NCBI GenBank assembly: GCA_937124525.1
Contig: CAKZLA010000416.1
Location: 1 to 5,592 of the forward strand
Length of the DNA: 5,592 bases
Direction of reading: 5' to 3'
DNA from: an uncultured Desulfobacterium sp.
Lineage (GTDB): Bacteria > Desulfobacterota > Desulfobacteria > Desulfobacterales > Desulfobacteraceae
This document shows positions 1 to 5,592 of the stretch, in pieces; the first letter of the stretch is position 1, and each line of letters opens with the position of its first letter. The notes beneath the pieces were generated by a model. That model saw nothing but the letters and a program-made list of their open reading frames with translations, was not told the DNA's origin and ran no database searches. A program made the position numbers and the translations under genes.

Positions 1-75
1 AGCTGAACCAACACACATCATATAAACAATACTGGTACCGGAAATATGAAAATCGCGACTTAATCAACAGACTCA

Positions 76-750
76 TTAATTCCTGGGAGGTTTTTTCCGC
101 CACAGACGCGGGCTTTCATAAGCATTTCCCAGGGACCAGATACCCCTGCGGTGTTGTTTGGCCTCTTTCTGGGCATCCAGGTACGCCTTTTTATTAAGCC
201 CGGCCTGCATCTTTCCCTGGTACACCTCGGCAAGTCCCTGGCGCAGCAGCTCAAGATTGATGTTTTGCCCCCCCACAAACAGCTCTGCCAAGACCCGGTT
301 ATATCCCCCGGTGCCATAGCTTTTCAGGGTAAAAGGCGTGTGGGCGATCACCCGGGAAAAGGCATCTTTGGCCTTATGGCTGAAAGGCTGGGGCGAATGT
401 TTCCCCCCTCCGGTTTCCGGGGCGTCAATGCCCACCAGACGTACCATGAGAGTCAACCCGGCACCGGAAACTTTCAGAGAATCTCCATCATAAATTTTCA
501 CGGCGGTAAATGGAATGCCATCCCGGGTTCCGCTGGGAAGCTCTTGATATCTGGCACCATCTTCCTGAAGCTGCTCCACCGTAACTCCAGAGGTGGAAGG
601 GGCCACATTGCTATAATGTTTGACACCTTGTTTGTCGGTCCAGGAATAAATTCCCCCGGCCCCCAGGCAGATGTTAACTCCCCATGCCCAGAGAATAACA
701 ATGAACAGGCCCAACAGATATTTTATTATTTTGCCCCCAGGGCCGGTCAT
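76..750 (-). CDS. Exported thermonuclease-like protein (DUF4124 segment + SNase domain)
   Basis: Predicted Ca-dependent-type phosphodiesterase of the staphylococcal nuclease (SNase/TNase) fold, 224 aa, likely secreted or anchored outside the cytoplasm. Residues about 8-31 form a hydrophobic segment preceded by lysines (signal peptide or N-terminal anchor). Residues about 32-65 resemble DUF4124 (GGIYSWTDKQGVKHYSN). The SNase domain covers about 81-210. Residues matching the staphylococcal active site are visible: DGD at 88-90, R104, D109 and E112 within RLVGIDAPE, and R152 in YNRVLAEL. The C-terminal helix pattern AQKEAKQHRRGIW is also typical. I prefer ATG at 750 because GGAG lies six bases upstream. 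An in-frame TTG at 777 would add nine residues and overlap the preceding stop by four bases, but has a poorer ribosome-binding site. It is the last gene of the visible cluster. The domain call is strong; the biological role (DNA scavenging, turnover) is inference. Confidence 0.9.
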   Translation of the reverse strand: MTGPGGKIIKYLLGLFIVILWAWGVNICLGAGGIYSWTDKQGVKHYSNVAPSTSGVTVEQLQEDGARYQELPSGTRDGIPFTAVKIYDGDSLKVSGAGLTLMVRLVGIDAPETGGGKHSPQPFSHKAKDAFSRVIAHTPFTLKSYGTGGYNRVLAELFVGGQNINLELLRQGLAEVYQGKMQAGLNKKAYLDAQKEAKQHRRGIWSLGNAYESPRLWRKKPPRN

Positions 751-756
751 GCATTT

Positions 757-760
757 CTCC
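757..760 (-). promoter_or_regulatory. Ribosome-binding site deciding the nuclease start
   Basis: Minus-strand GGAG ends six bases before the ATG at 750. This is a canonical Shine-Dalgarno arrangement and the main reason to choose 750 over the upstream in-frame TTG at 777. Confidence 0.7.
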
Positions 761-773
761 AAAATCCCAGGAA

Positions 774-2708
774 TCAACTCTTCCAGAGAAGTTCCCCGGT
801 CTTTTCCGTGCCATAGCCCCCAAGGGCCGCCACCCGCTGTTTAAATTGAGGGGTGCCAATGGTATCCAGCAGTACCTGTACCTTATCCGTGGCAACAAAC
901 CGATCCGGGATGACTAAATCATAGGATTCGGTGATCACCGGGATGAAGTCGAGATCCAGGGCCTTTGCCGCCGCATAAATACCAAGACCGGCATCGGCCC
1001 GACCGGATAGAACCGCCACGGCCACGGACATGTGGGTGTACTCTTCGTTGGTATATCCTTTGATGTGGTCCCGGGTTAGACCCAGCTTTTCAAGCTGGTA
1101 ATCAAACAGTATCCGAGTGCCGGAACCGGGCTGACGATTGATGAAAAAAAGCGATTTCTCTGCCACATCCAAAAGCCCTTTAATTCCCTTGGGATTGCCC
1201 TTGGGCACAATCAAACCCTGCTCTCTCATCACAAGATTGATGAGATGCACCTTTATACCGGAAAGATATTTCTGGATATAAGAAATATTGTAAGAGCCAT
1301 CCTCCGGGGAAAGCAGGTGGGCACCGCCCATGTGACAGGCCCCCTTTTTAATGGCCATGAGCCCCCCCATGCTGCCCACATGACTTGAGGAAATGCTCAC
1401 CCCGGGGCTGGTGCGCCGGATATGATCGGCCAGAACATCCAGGGTGTTGTCATGGGAACCGGTTATCACCACCGTATTTTTAATGGATGCCAGGGGTCGC
1501 AACAGCTCAGCTGTCACCGTTTCTCCTTCGGCAATGCCCTCCACATGGGTGGGAATGCGGATAATACCGTCGGCTTCGGTGATGGTGGTGATGCTGCCAG
1601 CCCCCCGGGGAAGCTGGGAGGCAATCAATCGATCATCCACAGAACCGATTTTCACCCGCAAAAATTCCTCCATTCCAAGTTTAGATGCCATCTTCCGGGC
1701 GGGCTGCACCTCCACAAGATCCCGGTCCATGGAACCTCTCCCCTGCATTTTCAACAGCAAAGGTCCTGCCAATTGTTCAAAGGCCACAATGGCCGACACA
1801 GGATACCCGGGAATACCAAACACCGGCTTGTTGTTCACCCGGCCAAAGAGCACGGGTTTTCCCGGCATCATGGTGACCCCATGGACAAACACCTCGCCCA
1901 GGGTGGATATCACCGGCCGGGCAAAATCCATGGAACCGGCAGAAGACCCGCCAATGATCATGATCATATCATAATCGGATTTGGTGGCCTCATCCACCGC
2001 CGTGGTGATCCACTCAAGCTTATCCTCCACCATTGGGCGGCTTTCGGGGTGACAGCCATACTCCCGGCACAGGGAAAGCAGCACAGAAGAGTTGGATTCA
2101 ATGACATCCCCCGGGGTAAGGCCCTTGTCCCGGGCTGTCTCCCATGTCACCAGCTCGTTGCCCGTGGGAATGATCATTACCTTGGGTTGCTTGCGAACCT
2201 TAACAGAAAACACCCCTCCTGCAATCAGCGCACCCACAGAATAAGGGGTAATTCGATGTCCCCGGGGAAAGAGCAGTTCCGTGGCCACAATATCCTCCCC
2301 CATTTTTCTGACGTTCTGCCAGGGAAATGCCGGGGCTTCAATCTCCACCAGATTCTCATCCAGGATCTGGACATTCTCAATCATGATCACCGCATTACTG
2401 CCTTCTGGCATCACATGACCGGTGTTGACCCAGAACATATCCTTACCAGGCACCAGGGATCGGGGGGACTCTTCACTGGCACCAAAGGTGTTAATTGCAT
2501 CAACGGCAATGCCATCCATGGCAGCGGCATGGAAATTGGGGGAAGAGAGCCCGGCCACGGCAGGCTCAGCCAGGACCCGTCCCAGGGCATCGCAGGAGTT
2601 AATATCCTCCCACTGCACCTCCCCGGTGAGGGGAAAGGCATCAAAGAGAATGTTTTTTGCCGTTTCAACCGGCTTCATGTCCAGGTATACATTTCGTTTT
2701 ACAGTCAT
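774..2708 (-). CDS. MoeA-type molybdopterin molybdenumtransferase fused to a PBP-like domain
   Basis: 644 aa, against about 400 for ordinary MoeA. MoeA inserts molybdate (or tungstate) into adenylylated molybdopterin in the cytoplasm. Domains in order: MoeA N-terminal, about 12-165, with AAAMDG (D65) and NTGHVMPEG (T96); MoCF-binding, about 176-312, with PTGNEL at 181-186, GGSSAGSMD ending at D261, PGKP at 282-285 and GIPGYPVSA at 298-306; MoeA C-terminal, about 330-405; then a periplasmic-binding-protein-like domain, about 411-630 (GSHDNTLDVL, VGSMGGLMAIKKG, NRQPGSGTRILFDYQL, GRADAGLGIYAAA). No helix-turn-helix or signal peptide is visible, so the PBP domain should be cytoplasmic. Such fusions, often annotated MoeA/LysR substrate-binding, are known in anaerobes. 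The STGDE motif reads PTGNE, with N184 in place of Asp. ATG 2708 is the first start after an in-frame TAA at 2726-2724; its Shine-Dalgarno (AGAGAG, five bases upstream) is weak. Metal preference and PBP ligand cannot be read from the sequence. Confidence 0.92.
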   Translation of the reverse strand: MTVKRNVYLDMKPVETAKNILFDAFPLTGEVQWEDINSCDALGRVLAEPAVAGLSSPNFHAAAMDGIAVDAINTFGASEESPRSLVPGKDMFWVNTGHVMPEGSNAVIMIENVQILDENLVEIEAPAFPWQNVRKMGEDIVATELLFPRGHRITPYSVGALIAGGVFSVKVRKQPKVMIIPTGNELVTWETARDKGLTPGDVIESNSSVLLSLCREYGCHPESRPMVEDKLEWITTAVDEATKSDYDMIMIIGGSSAGSMDFARPVISTLGEVFVHGVTMMPGKPVLFGRVNNKPVFGIPGYPVSAIVAFEQLAGPLLLKMQGRGSMDRDLVEVQPARKMASKLGMEEFLRVKIGSVDDRLIASQLPRGAGSITTITEADGIIRIPTHVEGIAEGETVTAELLRPLASIKNTVVITGSHDNTLDVLADHIRRTSPGVSISSSHVGSMGGLMAIKKGACHMGGAHLLSPEDGSYNISYIQKYLSGIKVHLINLVMREQGLIVPKGNPKGIKGLLDVAEKSLFFINRQPGSGTRILFDYQLEKLGLTRDHIKGYTNEEYTHMSVAVAVLSGRADAGLGIYAAAKALDLDFIPVITESYDLVIPDRFVATDKVQVLLDTIGTPQFKQRVAALGGYGTEKTGELLWKS

Positions 2709-2749
2709 TTTTTCTCTCTGTATTTATTTTTGGGCATCCCTCATTCACT

Positions 2750-2769
2750 GGTTGACAATTGTTCAAACC
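2750..2769. repeat. Imperfect palindrome upstream of moeA-PBP
   Basis: On the minus strand GGTTTGAACAATTGTCAACC is self-complementary apart from one extra T. It is centred on the perfect 8-bp palindrome ACAATTGT and lies about 41 bases before the moeA-PBP start. This shape suits a dimeric regulator's operator better than a terminator, because no U-run follows. Function is inferred from shape and position only. Confidence 0.4.
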
Positions 2770-2775
2770 GTTCCC

Positions 2776-2883
2776 TTATTTTCTGGGAATCTTCTCAAAA
2801 AAAGTGTCAACTACTTTTGAGGGGATATGAAGGAGACCTATTTTTGACCCCTGCTGTGTCTCAAGGTCTTTTATCAAACGCAT
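2776..2883 (-). CDS. Candidate 35-aa small protein between the two MoeA genes
   Basis: I do not recognise this ORF. It starts ATG at 2883 with GAGGAG upstream (GGAG six bases before the ATG), the best ribosome-binding site in the intergenic region, and ends TAA at 2778-2776. The peptide begins MRLIKDLETQQG and ends VVDTFFEKIPRK. It is basic at both ends with an amphipathic-looking C-terminal half, no cysteines and no membrane segment. It sits in the same direction as its neighbours, 47 bases after the moeA stop and 67 bases before the moeA-PBP start. G or C at third codon positions is about 43 percent, which looks lower than in the flanking genes and weakens the case. It could be a real small protein, a leader peptide affecting moeA-PBP translation, a remnant of a longer gene, or chance. 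Confidence 0.35.
   Translation of the reverse strand: MRLIKDLETQQGSKIGLLHIPSKVVDTFFEKIPRK
2794..2821. promoter_or_regulatory. Inverted repeat enclosing a TTGACA hexamer
   Basis: On the minus strand CTCAAAAGT (2821-2813) can pair with ACTTTTTTTGAG (2805-2794), leaving three unpaired T residues. The loop region carries TTGACA (2810-2805), a consensus sigma-70 -35 hexamer reading toward moeA-PBP. I find no convincing -10 at 16-18 bp (CCCAGA lies at 17), so promoter activity is doubtful. The arrangement could be an operator, an RNA hairpin or chance in an A/T-rich patch. It also lies inside the candidate small ORF. Confidence 0.25.
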
Positions 2884-2903
2884 TGTGAGCTCCTCACAAA
2901 TGC
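2880..2903 (-). promoter_or_regulatory. Hairpin over the RBS and start of the small ORF
   Basis: The transcript can fold into two 5-bp stems: GCATT/AATGC outside and GTGAG/CTCAC inside, separated by one bulged T, with loop GAG. The Shine-Dalgarno spans the loop and inner stem, and the ATG at 2883-2881 is paired in the outer stem. It begins 27 bases after the moeA stop. No U-run follows, so it is not a standard intrinsic terminator. It may gate translation of the small ORF, stabilise the moeA 3' end, or act as a DNA operator. Confidence 0.45.
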
Positions 2904-2930
2904 CAGGAATCGTAAAACAGGTCCCCAAAA

Positions 2931-4160
2931 TCACATGGGCAAAACCTTTACCACAGTGTCTTTTTCCAGCCCTTCCACATTTTCACCAATTTCAAGGAGC
3001 CCCCGGGCCATGACCATGGTGCGGATAAGACCGGATTTTCCCAGCACCGGGGCTGCATATAACGTCCCCTCTTTTTCCTGGAGGCCCACCCGGACAAAAT
3101 CGGTGCGACCCTGGGCCGAGGCCACATTACGGGTGAGGGTGGCGGGAATGGCAACGCCCTTTTCTGCCCACTCTTTTTCCCCCATGAGTTTGCGCAAAAA
3201 AGGCAGCACCACCACCTTGAACACCACCATGGCCGACACCACATGCCCGGGCAGTCCCCACACGAGTTTGTTCCCGGAACGGGCCAGAATGGTGGGTTTT
3301 CCCGGACTGATGGAGATGCCGTGGACCAAAAGCTCGGTGTGTTCAAGACCCGACAATACATCCACCGTAAAATCCCTCATCCCCACGGAGCTGCCACCGG
3401 AGATGAGCACCATGTCCGCCTCTGCCACAGCCCGACCACAGGCCTCAAAAAGATCATCCCTGCTATCTTTAACAATACCCAATTGAAGGGGAATGGCCCC
3501 GGCATCTGAGACAAGGCCTGCCAGGGTATGGGAGTTCATGTCCCGAATTTTACCGGAAGCCGGGGTCTCTTCCACAGGCACAATTTCGTCCCCTGTGGAG
3601 ATAATGGCCACGGTGGGGCGCTGAAACACCTGTATATCTGTCATGCCAAGGGCCGCCAGCACACCGCTCTCCTGGGGACGAATCCGGGTTCCAGCCGTTA
3701 TAATTTCCTGACCCTGGCGATAATCTTCGGCCCGGTCCACCACATGCTGCAAGGGAGCCACGCTTTTATAAATCTCCACGGTGGCCTCGTCAACGGGCTC
3801 GGTGTGCTCCACCATGACCACACTGTCAGCCCCCTGGGGCAGCATGCCACCGGTGGAAATGGGGGCAGCTTCATCCGGGGACAGGGAGAAAGACGGAGTT
3901 TCACCCATGGCAATGGTACCTGCTATCCGCAGCCAGGCAGGATTGGCCTCCGAGGCCCCAAAGGTGGCGCCGGAATGTACGGCATAGCCATCCATGGTGG
4001 ATCGACGAAAGCCTGGCAAATCCTGATCTGCAACGATATTCTGTCCCAATATCCGGGCAGATGCTCCATTCAGGGGTACCGTTTCCAGGGGCATTGCCGG
4101 AAAATGGGGGGCCAGGCCCATCAACTGGTCCAGCCCCATCACCTTAAAAAAATGGTTCAT
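2931..4160 (-). CDS. moeA: Molybdopterin molybdenumtransferase MoeA
   Basis: 409 aa, the usual MoeA length with no fusion. It should act in the cytoplasm, ligating molybdate to molybdopterin from its adenylylated form at the last common step of molybdenum cofactor synthesis. Domains: MoeA N-terminal about 6-170, with STMDGYAV (D57) and [12 protein letters not shown]; MoCF-binding about 183-320, with STGDE at 188-192, GGSSVGMRD ending at D263, PGKP at 286-289 and GLPGHVVSA at 302-310; and MoeA C-terminal about 335-407. All hallmark motifs are present, so I expect it to be active. The residue just before PGKP is Ser rather than the Lys I recall in E. coli MoeA. The start at 4160 overlaps the dapL stop in an ATGA arrangement and has GAGG seven bases upstream, so coupling to dapL translation is likely. 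Specificity for molybdenum or tungsten is not determinable here. Confidence 0.94.
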   Translation of the reverse strand: MNHFFKVMGLDQLMGLAPHFPAMPLETVPLNGASARILGQNIVADQDLPGFRRSTMDGYAVHSGATFGASEANPAWLRIAGTIAMGETPSFSLSPDEAAPISTGGMLPQGADSVVMVEHTEPVDEATVEIYKSVAPLQHVVDRAEDYRQGQEIITAGTRIRPQESGVLAALGMTDIQVFQRPTVAIISTGDEIVPVEETPASGKIRDMNSHTLAGLVSDAGAIPLQLGIVKDSRDDLFEACGRAVAEADMVLISGGSSVGMRDFTVDVLSGLEHTELLVHGISISPGKPTILARSGNKLVWGLPGHVVSAMVVFKVVVLPFLRKLMGEKEWAEKGVAIPATLTRNVASAQGRTDFVRVGLQEKEGTLYAAPVLGKSGLIRTMVMARGLLEIGENVEGLEKDTVVKVLPM

Positions 4161-5383
4161 TTTAAGGCCTCGGCAATGCGAATCATTGCCTTTTCCACAT
4201 TTTCACGGCTGTTAAAGGCACTGATTCGGATGTAGCCCTGCCCGCAACTGCCAAATCCGGCACCCGGGGTACACACCACACCCGCCTTGGAGAGCAGCAG
4301 GTCAAAGAACTCCCAGGAGTCCCGGCCCTGGCCATCAATCCAGATATAAGGAGAGTTATCGCCCCCCACAAATGTAAATCCAAGCTCCCCCATGGCCATG
4401 CGGATGAGCTCGGCATTTTTCAGATAATAGGAAACCAGGGCCTTGACCTGGATCTGTCCCTCCTGGGAATACACCGCTTCCACTGCCTTTTGCACGGGAT
4501 AGGAGACCCCGTTGAACTTGGTGCAGTGACGTCGATTCCACAGGGCATGCAAGGAGATTTTTTCTCCGGCATCATCATAGACCATGCACGCCTTGGGCAC
4601 CACGGTGTAGGCACATCGGGTACCGGTGAATCCAGCAGTTTTGGAAAAACTTCTGAACTCCACAGCCACCTCCTGTGCACCTTCAATCTCATAGATGGAG
4701 TGGGGCAGTTCCTCATCCCGGATAAAGGCTTCATAGGCCGCATCAAAGAGAATCAATGCCTTATTTTCCCGGGCATAATCCACCCACTTTTTAAGGCCTG
4801 CCTTGGTAATGGTGGTTCCGGTAGGGTTGTTGGGAAAGCACAGATAGATCAGATCCACGGGTTCTTTGGGAAGCTCCGGAAGAAAATTATTATCCCTGTT
4901 GCAATCAAGATAAACAATGCCCTGGTATCTGCCGTCTTCAAAGATGCCTGTGCGGCCTGCCATGACATTGGTATCCAGATATACGGGATACACCGGATCG
5001 GGAATGGCAATTTTAATGTCCTGGGCAAACAATTCCTGAAAGTTACCGCAGTCACACTTGGCACCGTCACTGACAAAAATCTCATCGGCGGCAATGTCTG
5101 CCCCACGGCTGTTGAAATCAAACTTGGCAATTTTTTCCCGGAGAAAATCATATCCCTGTTCCGGTCCATATCCTCGGAAGGTGGCATCATCTGCCATCTC
5201 ATCCACGCCTTTGTGAAAGCCTTCGATGCAGGCATGGGGCAATGCCCGGGTCACATCTCCGATACCAAGACGGATCACCTCCTTATCGGGGTTTTCATTC
5301 TGGTAGGCTGCCACTCGTTTGGCAATGTCTGAGAAAAGGTAAGAGGCCTTTAATTTGTCGAAATGTTTGTTTGCTCGTATCAT
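4157..5383 (-). CDS. dapL: LL-diaminopimelate aminotransferase
   Basis: 408 aa, the usual DapL length. This PLP-dependent fold-type I aminotransferase converts tetrahydrodipicolinate plus glutamate directly to LL-2,6-diaminopimelate, bypassing the acyl-intermediate (DapD/C/E) steps toward lysine and meso-DAP for peptidoglycan. Visible hallmarks: [11 protein letters not shown] at 39-49, GYGPEQGY at 71-78, [10 protein letters not shown] at 105-114 (DGAKCD is typical of DapL), FPNNPTG at 183-189, D214 and Y217 in FDAAYEAF for the PLP ring, [12 protein letters not shown] with K248 as the Schiff-base lysine, and R386 in YIRIS for the substrate carboxylate. The start at 5383 is supported by AGGA seven bases upstream. 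It is the first complete gene of the cluster and overlaps moeA by four bases. Its link to cofactor genes seems to be operon packing rather than pathway. Confidence 0.95.
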   Translation of the reverse strand: MIRANKHFDKLKASYLFSDIAKRVAAYQNENPDKEVIRLGIGDVTRALPHACIEGFHKGVDEMADDATFRGYGPEQGYDFLREKIAKFDFNSRGADIAADEIFVSDGAKCDCGNFQELFAQDIKIAIPDPVYPVYLDTNVMAGRTGIFEDGRYQGIVYLDCNRDNNFLPELPKEPVDLIYLCFPNNPTGTTITKAGLKKWVDYARENKALILFDAAYEAFIRDEELPHSIYEIEGAQEVAVEFRSFSKTAGFTGTRCAYTVVPKACMVYDDAGEKISLHALWNRRHCTKFNGVSYPVQKAVEAVYSQEGQIQVKALVSYYLKNAELIRMAMGELGFTFVGGDNSPYIWIDGQGRDSWEFFDLLLSKAGVVCTPGAGFGSCGQGYIRISAFNSRENVEKAMIRIAEALK

Positions 5384-5390
5384 GTCATGT

Positions 5391-5394
5391 TCCT
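5391..5394 (-). promoter_or_regulatory. Ribosome-binding site of dapL
   Basis: Minus-strand AGGA ends seven bases before the ATG at 5383, supporting that start. The leader 5384-5514 is very A+T-rich. It contains several -10-like hexamers but none with a credible -35 partner, so I do not assign a promoter. Confidence 0.6.
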
Positions 5395-5426
5395 GAATTT
5401 TAATATTTTATAATGTTTTGGATTTT

Positions 5427-5452
5427 GGGTACTGGGTGCTGTGGGTGCTGGG
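5427..5452 (+). repeat. Four GGG runs, quadruplex-compatible, in the dapL leader
   Basis: On the plus strand GGG runs occur at 5427-5429, 5434-5436, 5443-5445 and 5450-5452, with loops of 4, 6 and 4 bases. This fits the usual G3-N1-7 quadruplex rule. The same stretch is an imperfect repeat of GGGTGCT-like units. The G-rich strand is the template for dapL, so the transcript would be C-rich here. Folding and function are untested; it may simply be a degenerate short tandem repeat. Confidence 0.4.
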
Positions 5453-5514
5453 AATCGATACTTTTTCATTATTTTGTCACAATATATATTTTTATATGAA
5501 AAGGTAGCCTCCAA

Positions 5515-5592
5515 ATTTGCTTCAGCAGAGCCCCCCCGATGGGCAATAGGAACCGGCCAATTGGGCCGTCTACGGTTCCGGGCCGGGCCCAT
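5515..5592. other. Unassigned G+C-rich edge segment with inverted repeat
   Basis: Sharply more G+C-rich than the adjoining dapL leader. GGAACC (5549-5554) pairs with GGTTCC (5574-5579), and inside it GGCC (5555-5558) pairs with GGCC (5564-5567), with GTCTAC unpaired on one side. A run of seven C residues precedes it (5531-5537). Several reading frames stay open to the window edge on both strands, so it could be the end of a neighbouring gene, a structured RNA or an intergenic repeat. I cannot name it. Confidence 0.4.

Noticed and set aside
1..76. Possible further gene beginning ATG at 76-74, overlapping the nuclease stop as TAATG and open to the edge
   Set aside because: AGGA is only four bases upstream, the 25 visible codons are rich in Tyr/Phe/Cys and unlike the neighbours, and nothing identifies a product.
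2771..2789. TTCCC/GGGAA inverted repeat at the small-ORF stop as a terminator
   Set aside because: Only five base pairs with a nine-base loop and no following U-run.
1422..2888. 488-codon open frame on the plus strand, antisense to moeA-PBP
   Set aside because: It lies wholly opposite a gene with clear family motifs; its product is Gly/His/Pro-rich with no recognisable domain. It is a complementary-strand shadow of biased codon use.
2709..2930. Molybdenum/tungsten cofactor riboswitch in the gap before moeA-PBP
   Set aside because: Position would suit one, but I could only find short separate hairpins, not the multi-stem architecture of that class. A covariance-model scan would be decisive.
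4490..5332. 280-codon open frame on the plus strand opposite dapL, and similar ones at 3528-4235 and 151-816
   Set aside because: All are antisense shadows of well-supported minus-strand genes, with no domain signature.
5384..5514. Sigma-70 promoter for dapL in the A+T-rich leader
   Set aside because: Many TATAAA/TATATT-like hexamers occur, but none has a -35 partner at 16-18 bp better than expected in such composition.
5469..5591. Another minus-strand frame open from the edge to TAA at 5471-5469, possibly the 3' end of an upstream gene
   Set aside because: About 40 codons with favourable third-position G+C, but no recognisable family and competing open frames on both strands; cannot be decided without sequence beyond the window.
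5380..5592. Minus-strand open frame reaching the edge, containing IAHRGGSAEANLEATF, which hints at a glycerophosphodiesterase start
   Set aside because: The resemblance stops after a few residues, the rest is low-quality sequence through the A/T-rich leader, and it overlaps the dapL start. Treated as chance.

Overview
The window is a single co-directional gene cluster read on the minus strand (right to left). The order is an LL-diaminopimelate aminotransferase (dapL), a stand-alone MoeA, a candidate small ORF, a second MoeA fused to a periplasmic-binding-protein-like domain, and an exported staphylococcal-nuclease-type protein with a DUF4124 segment. Two MoeA paralogues, one carrying the C-terminal PBP-like domain, together with a DapL-type lysine pathway, suggest a strict anaerobe of the Desulfobacterota (sulfate-reducer-like, possibly Desulfobacteraceae). 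That placement comes from family knowledge and protein flavour; no phylogenetic marker is present.

Layout from the right edge: 5592-5515 is a G+C-rich, unassigned stretch with an imperfect inverted repeat. 5514-5384 is the A+T-rich dapL leader, containing four GGG runs in a quadruplex-compatible arrangement. dapL (5383-4157) and moeA (4160-2931) overlap by four bases (ATGA), so they are very probably translationally coupled. The 222-bp gap 2930-2709 is the only sizeable internal intergenic region. It holds a hairpin enclosing the ribosome-binding site and start codon of a 35-codon ORF, plus two further inverted repeats, one of which contains a TTGACA hexamer. moeA-PBP (2708-774) follows, then the nuclease gene (best start 750, 23 bases after the preceding stop). 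Positions 1-75 are A+T-rich and hold nothing I can assign.

Functionally, the two MoeA proteins would act in the last step of molybdenum (or tungsten) cofactor synthesis, inserting the metal into adenylylated molybdopterin. The PBP-like domain of the second one suggests oxyanion or other small-ligand sensing coupled to the MoeA fold. dapL supplies LL-diaminopimelate for lysine and peptidoglycan and has no evident link to cofactor synthesis. The nuclease is probably extracytoplasmic and a passenger in the operon. No complete new system is evident; the most interesting parts are the intergenic region between the MoeA genes, the pairing of the two MoeA types, and the unassigned right edge.
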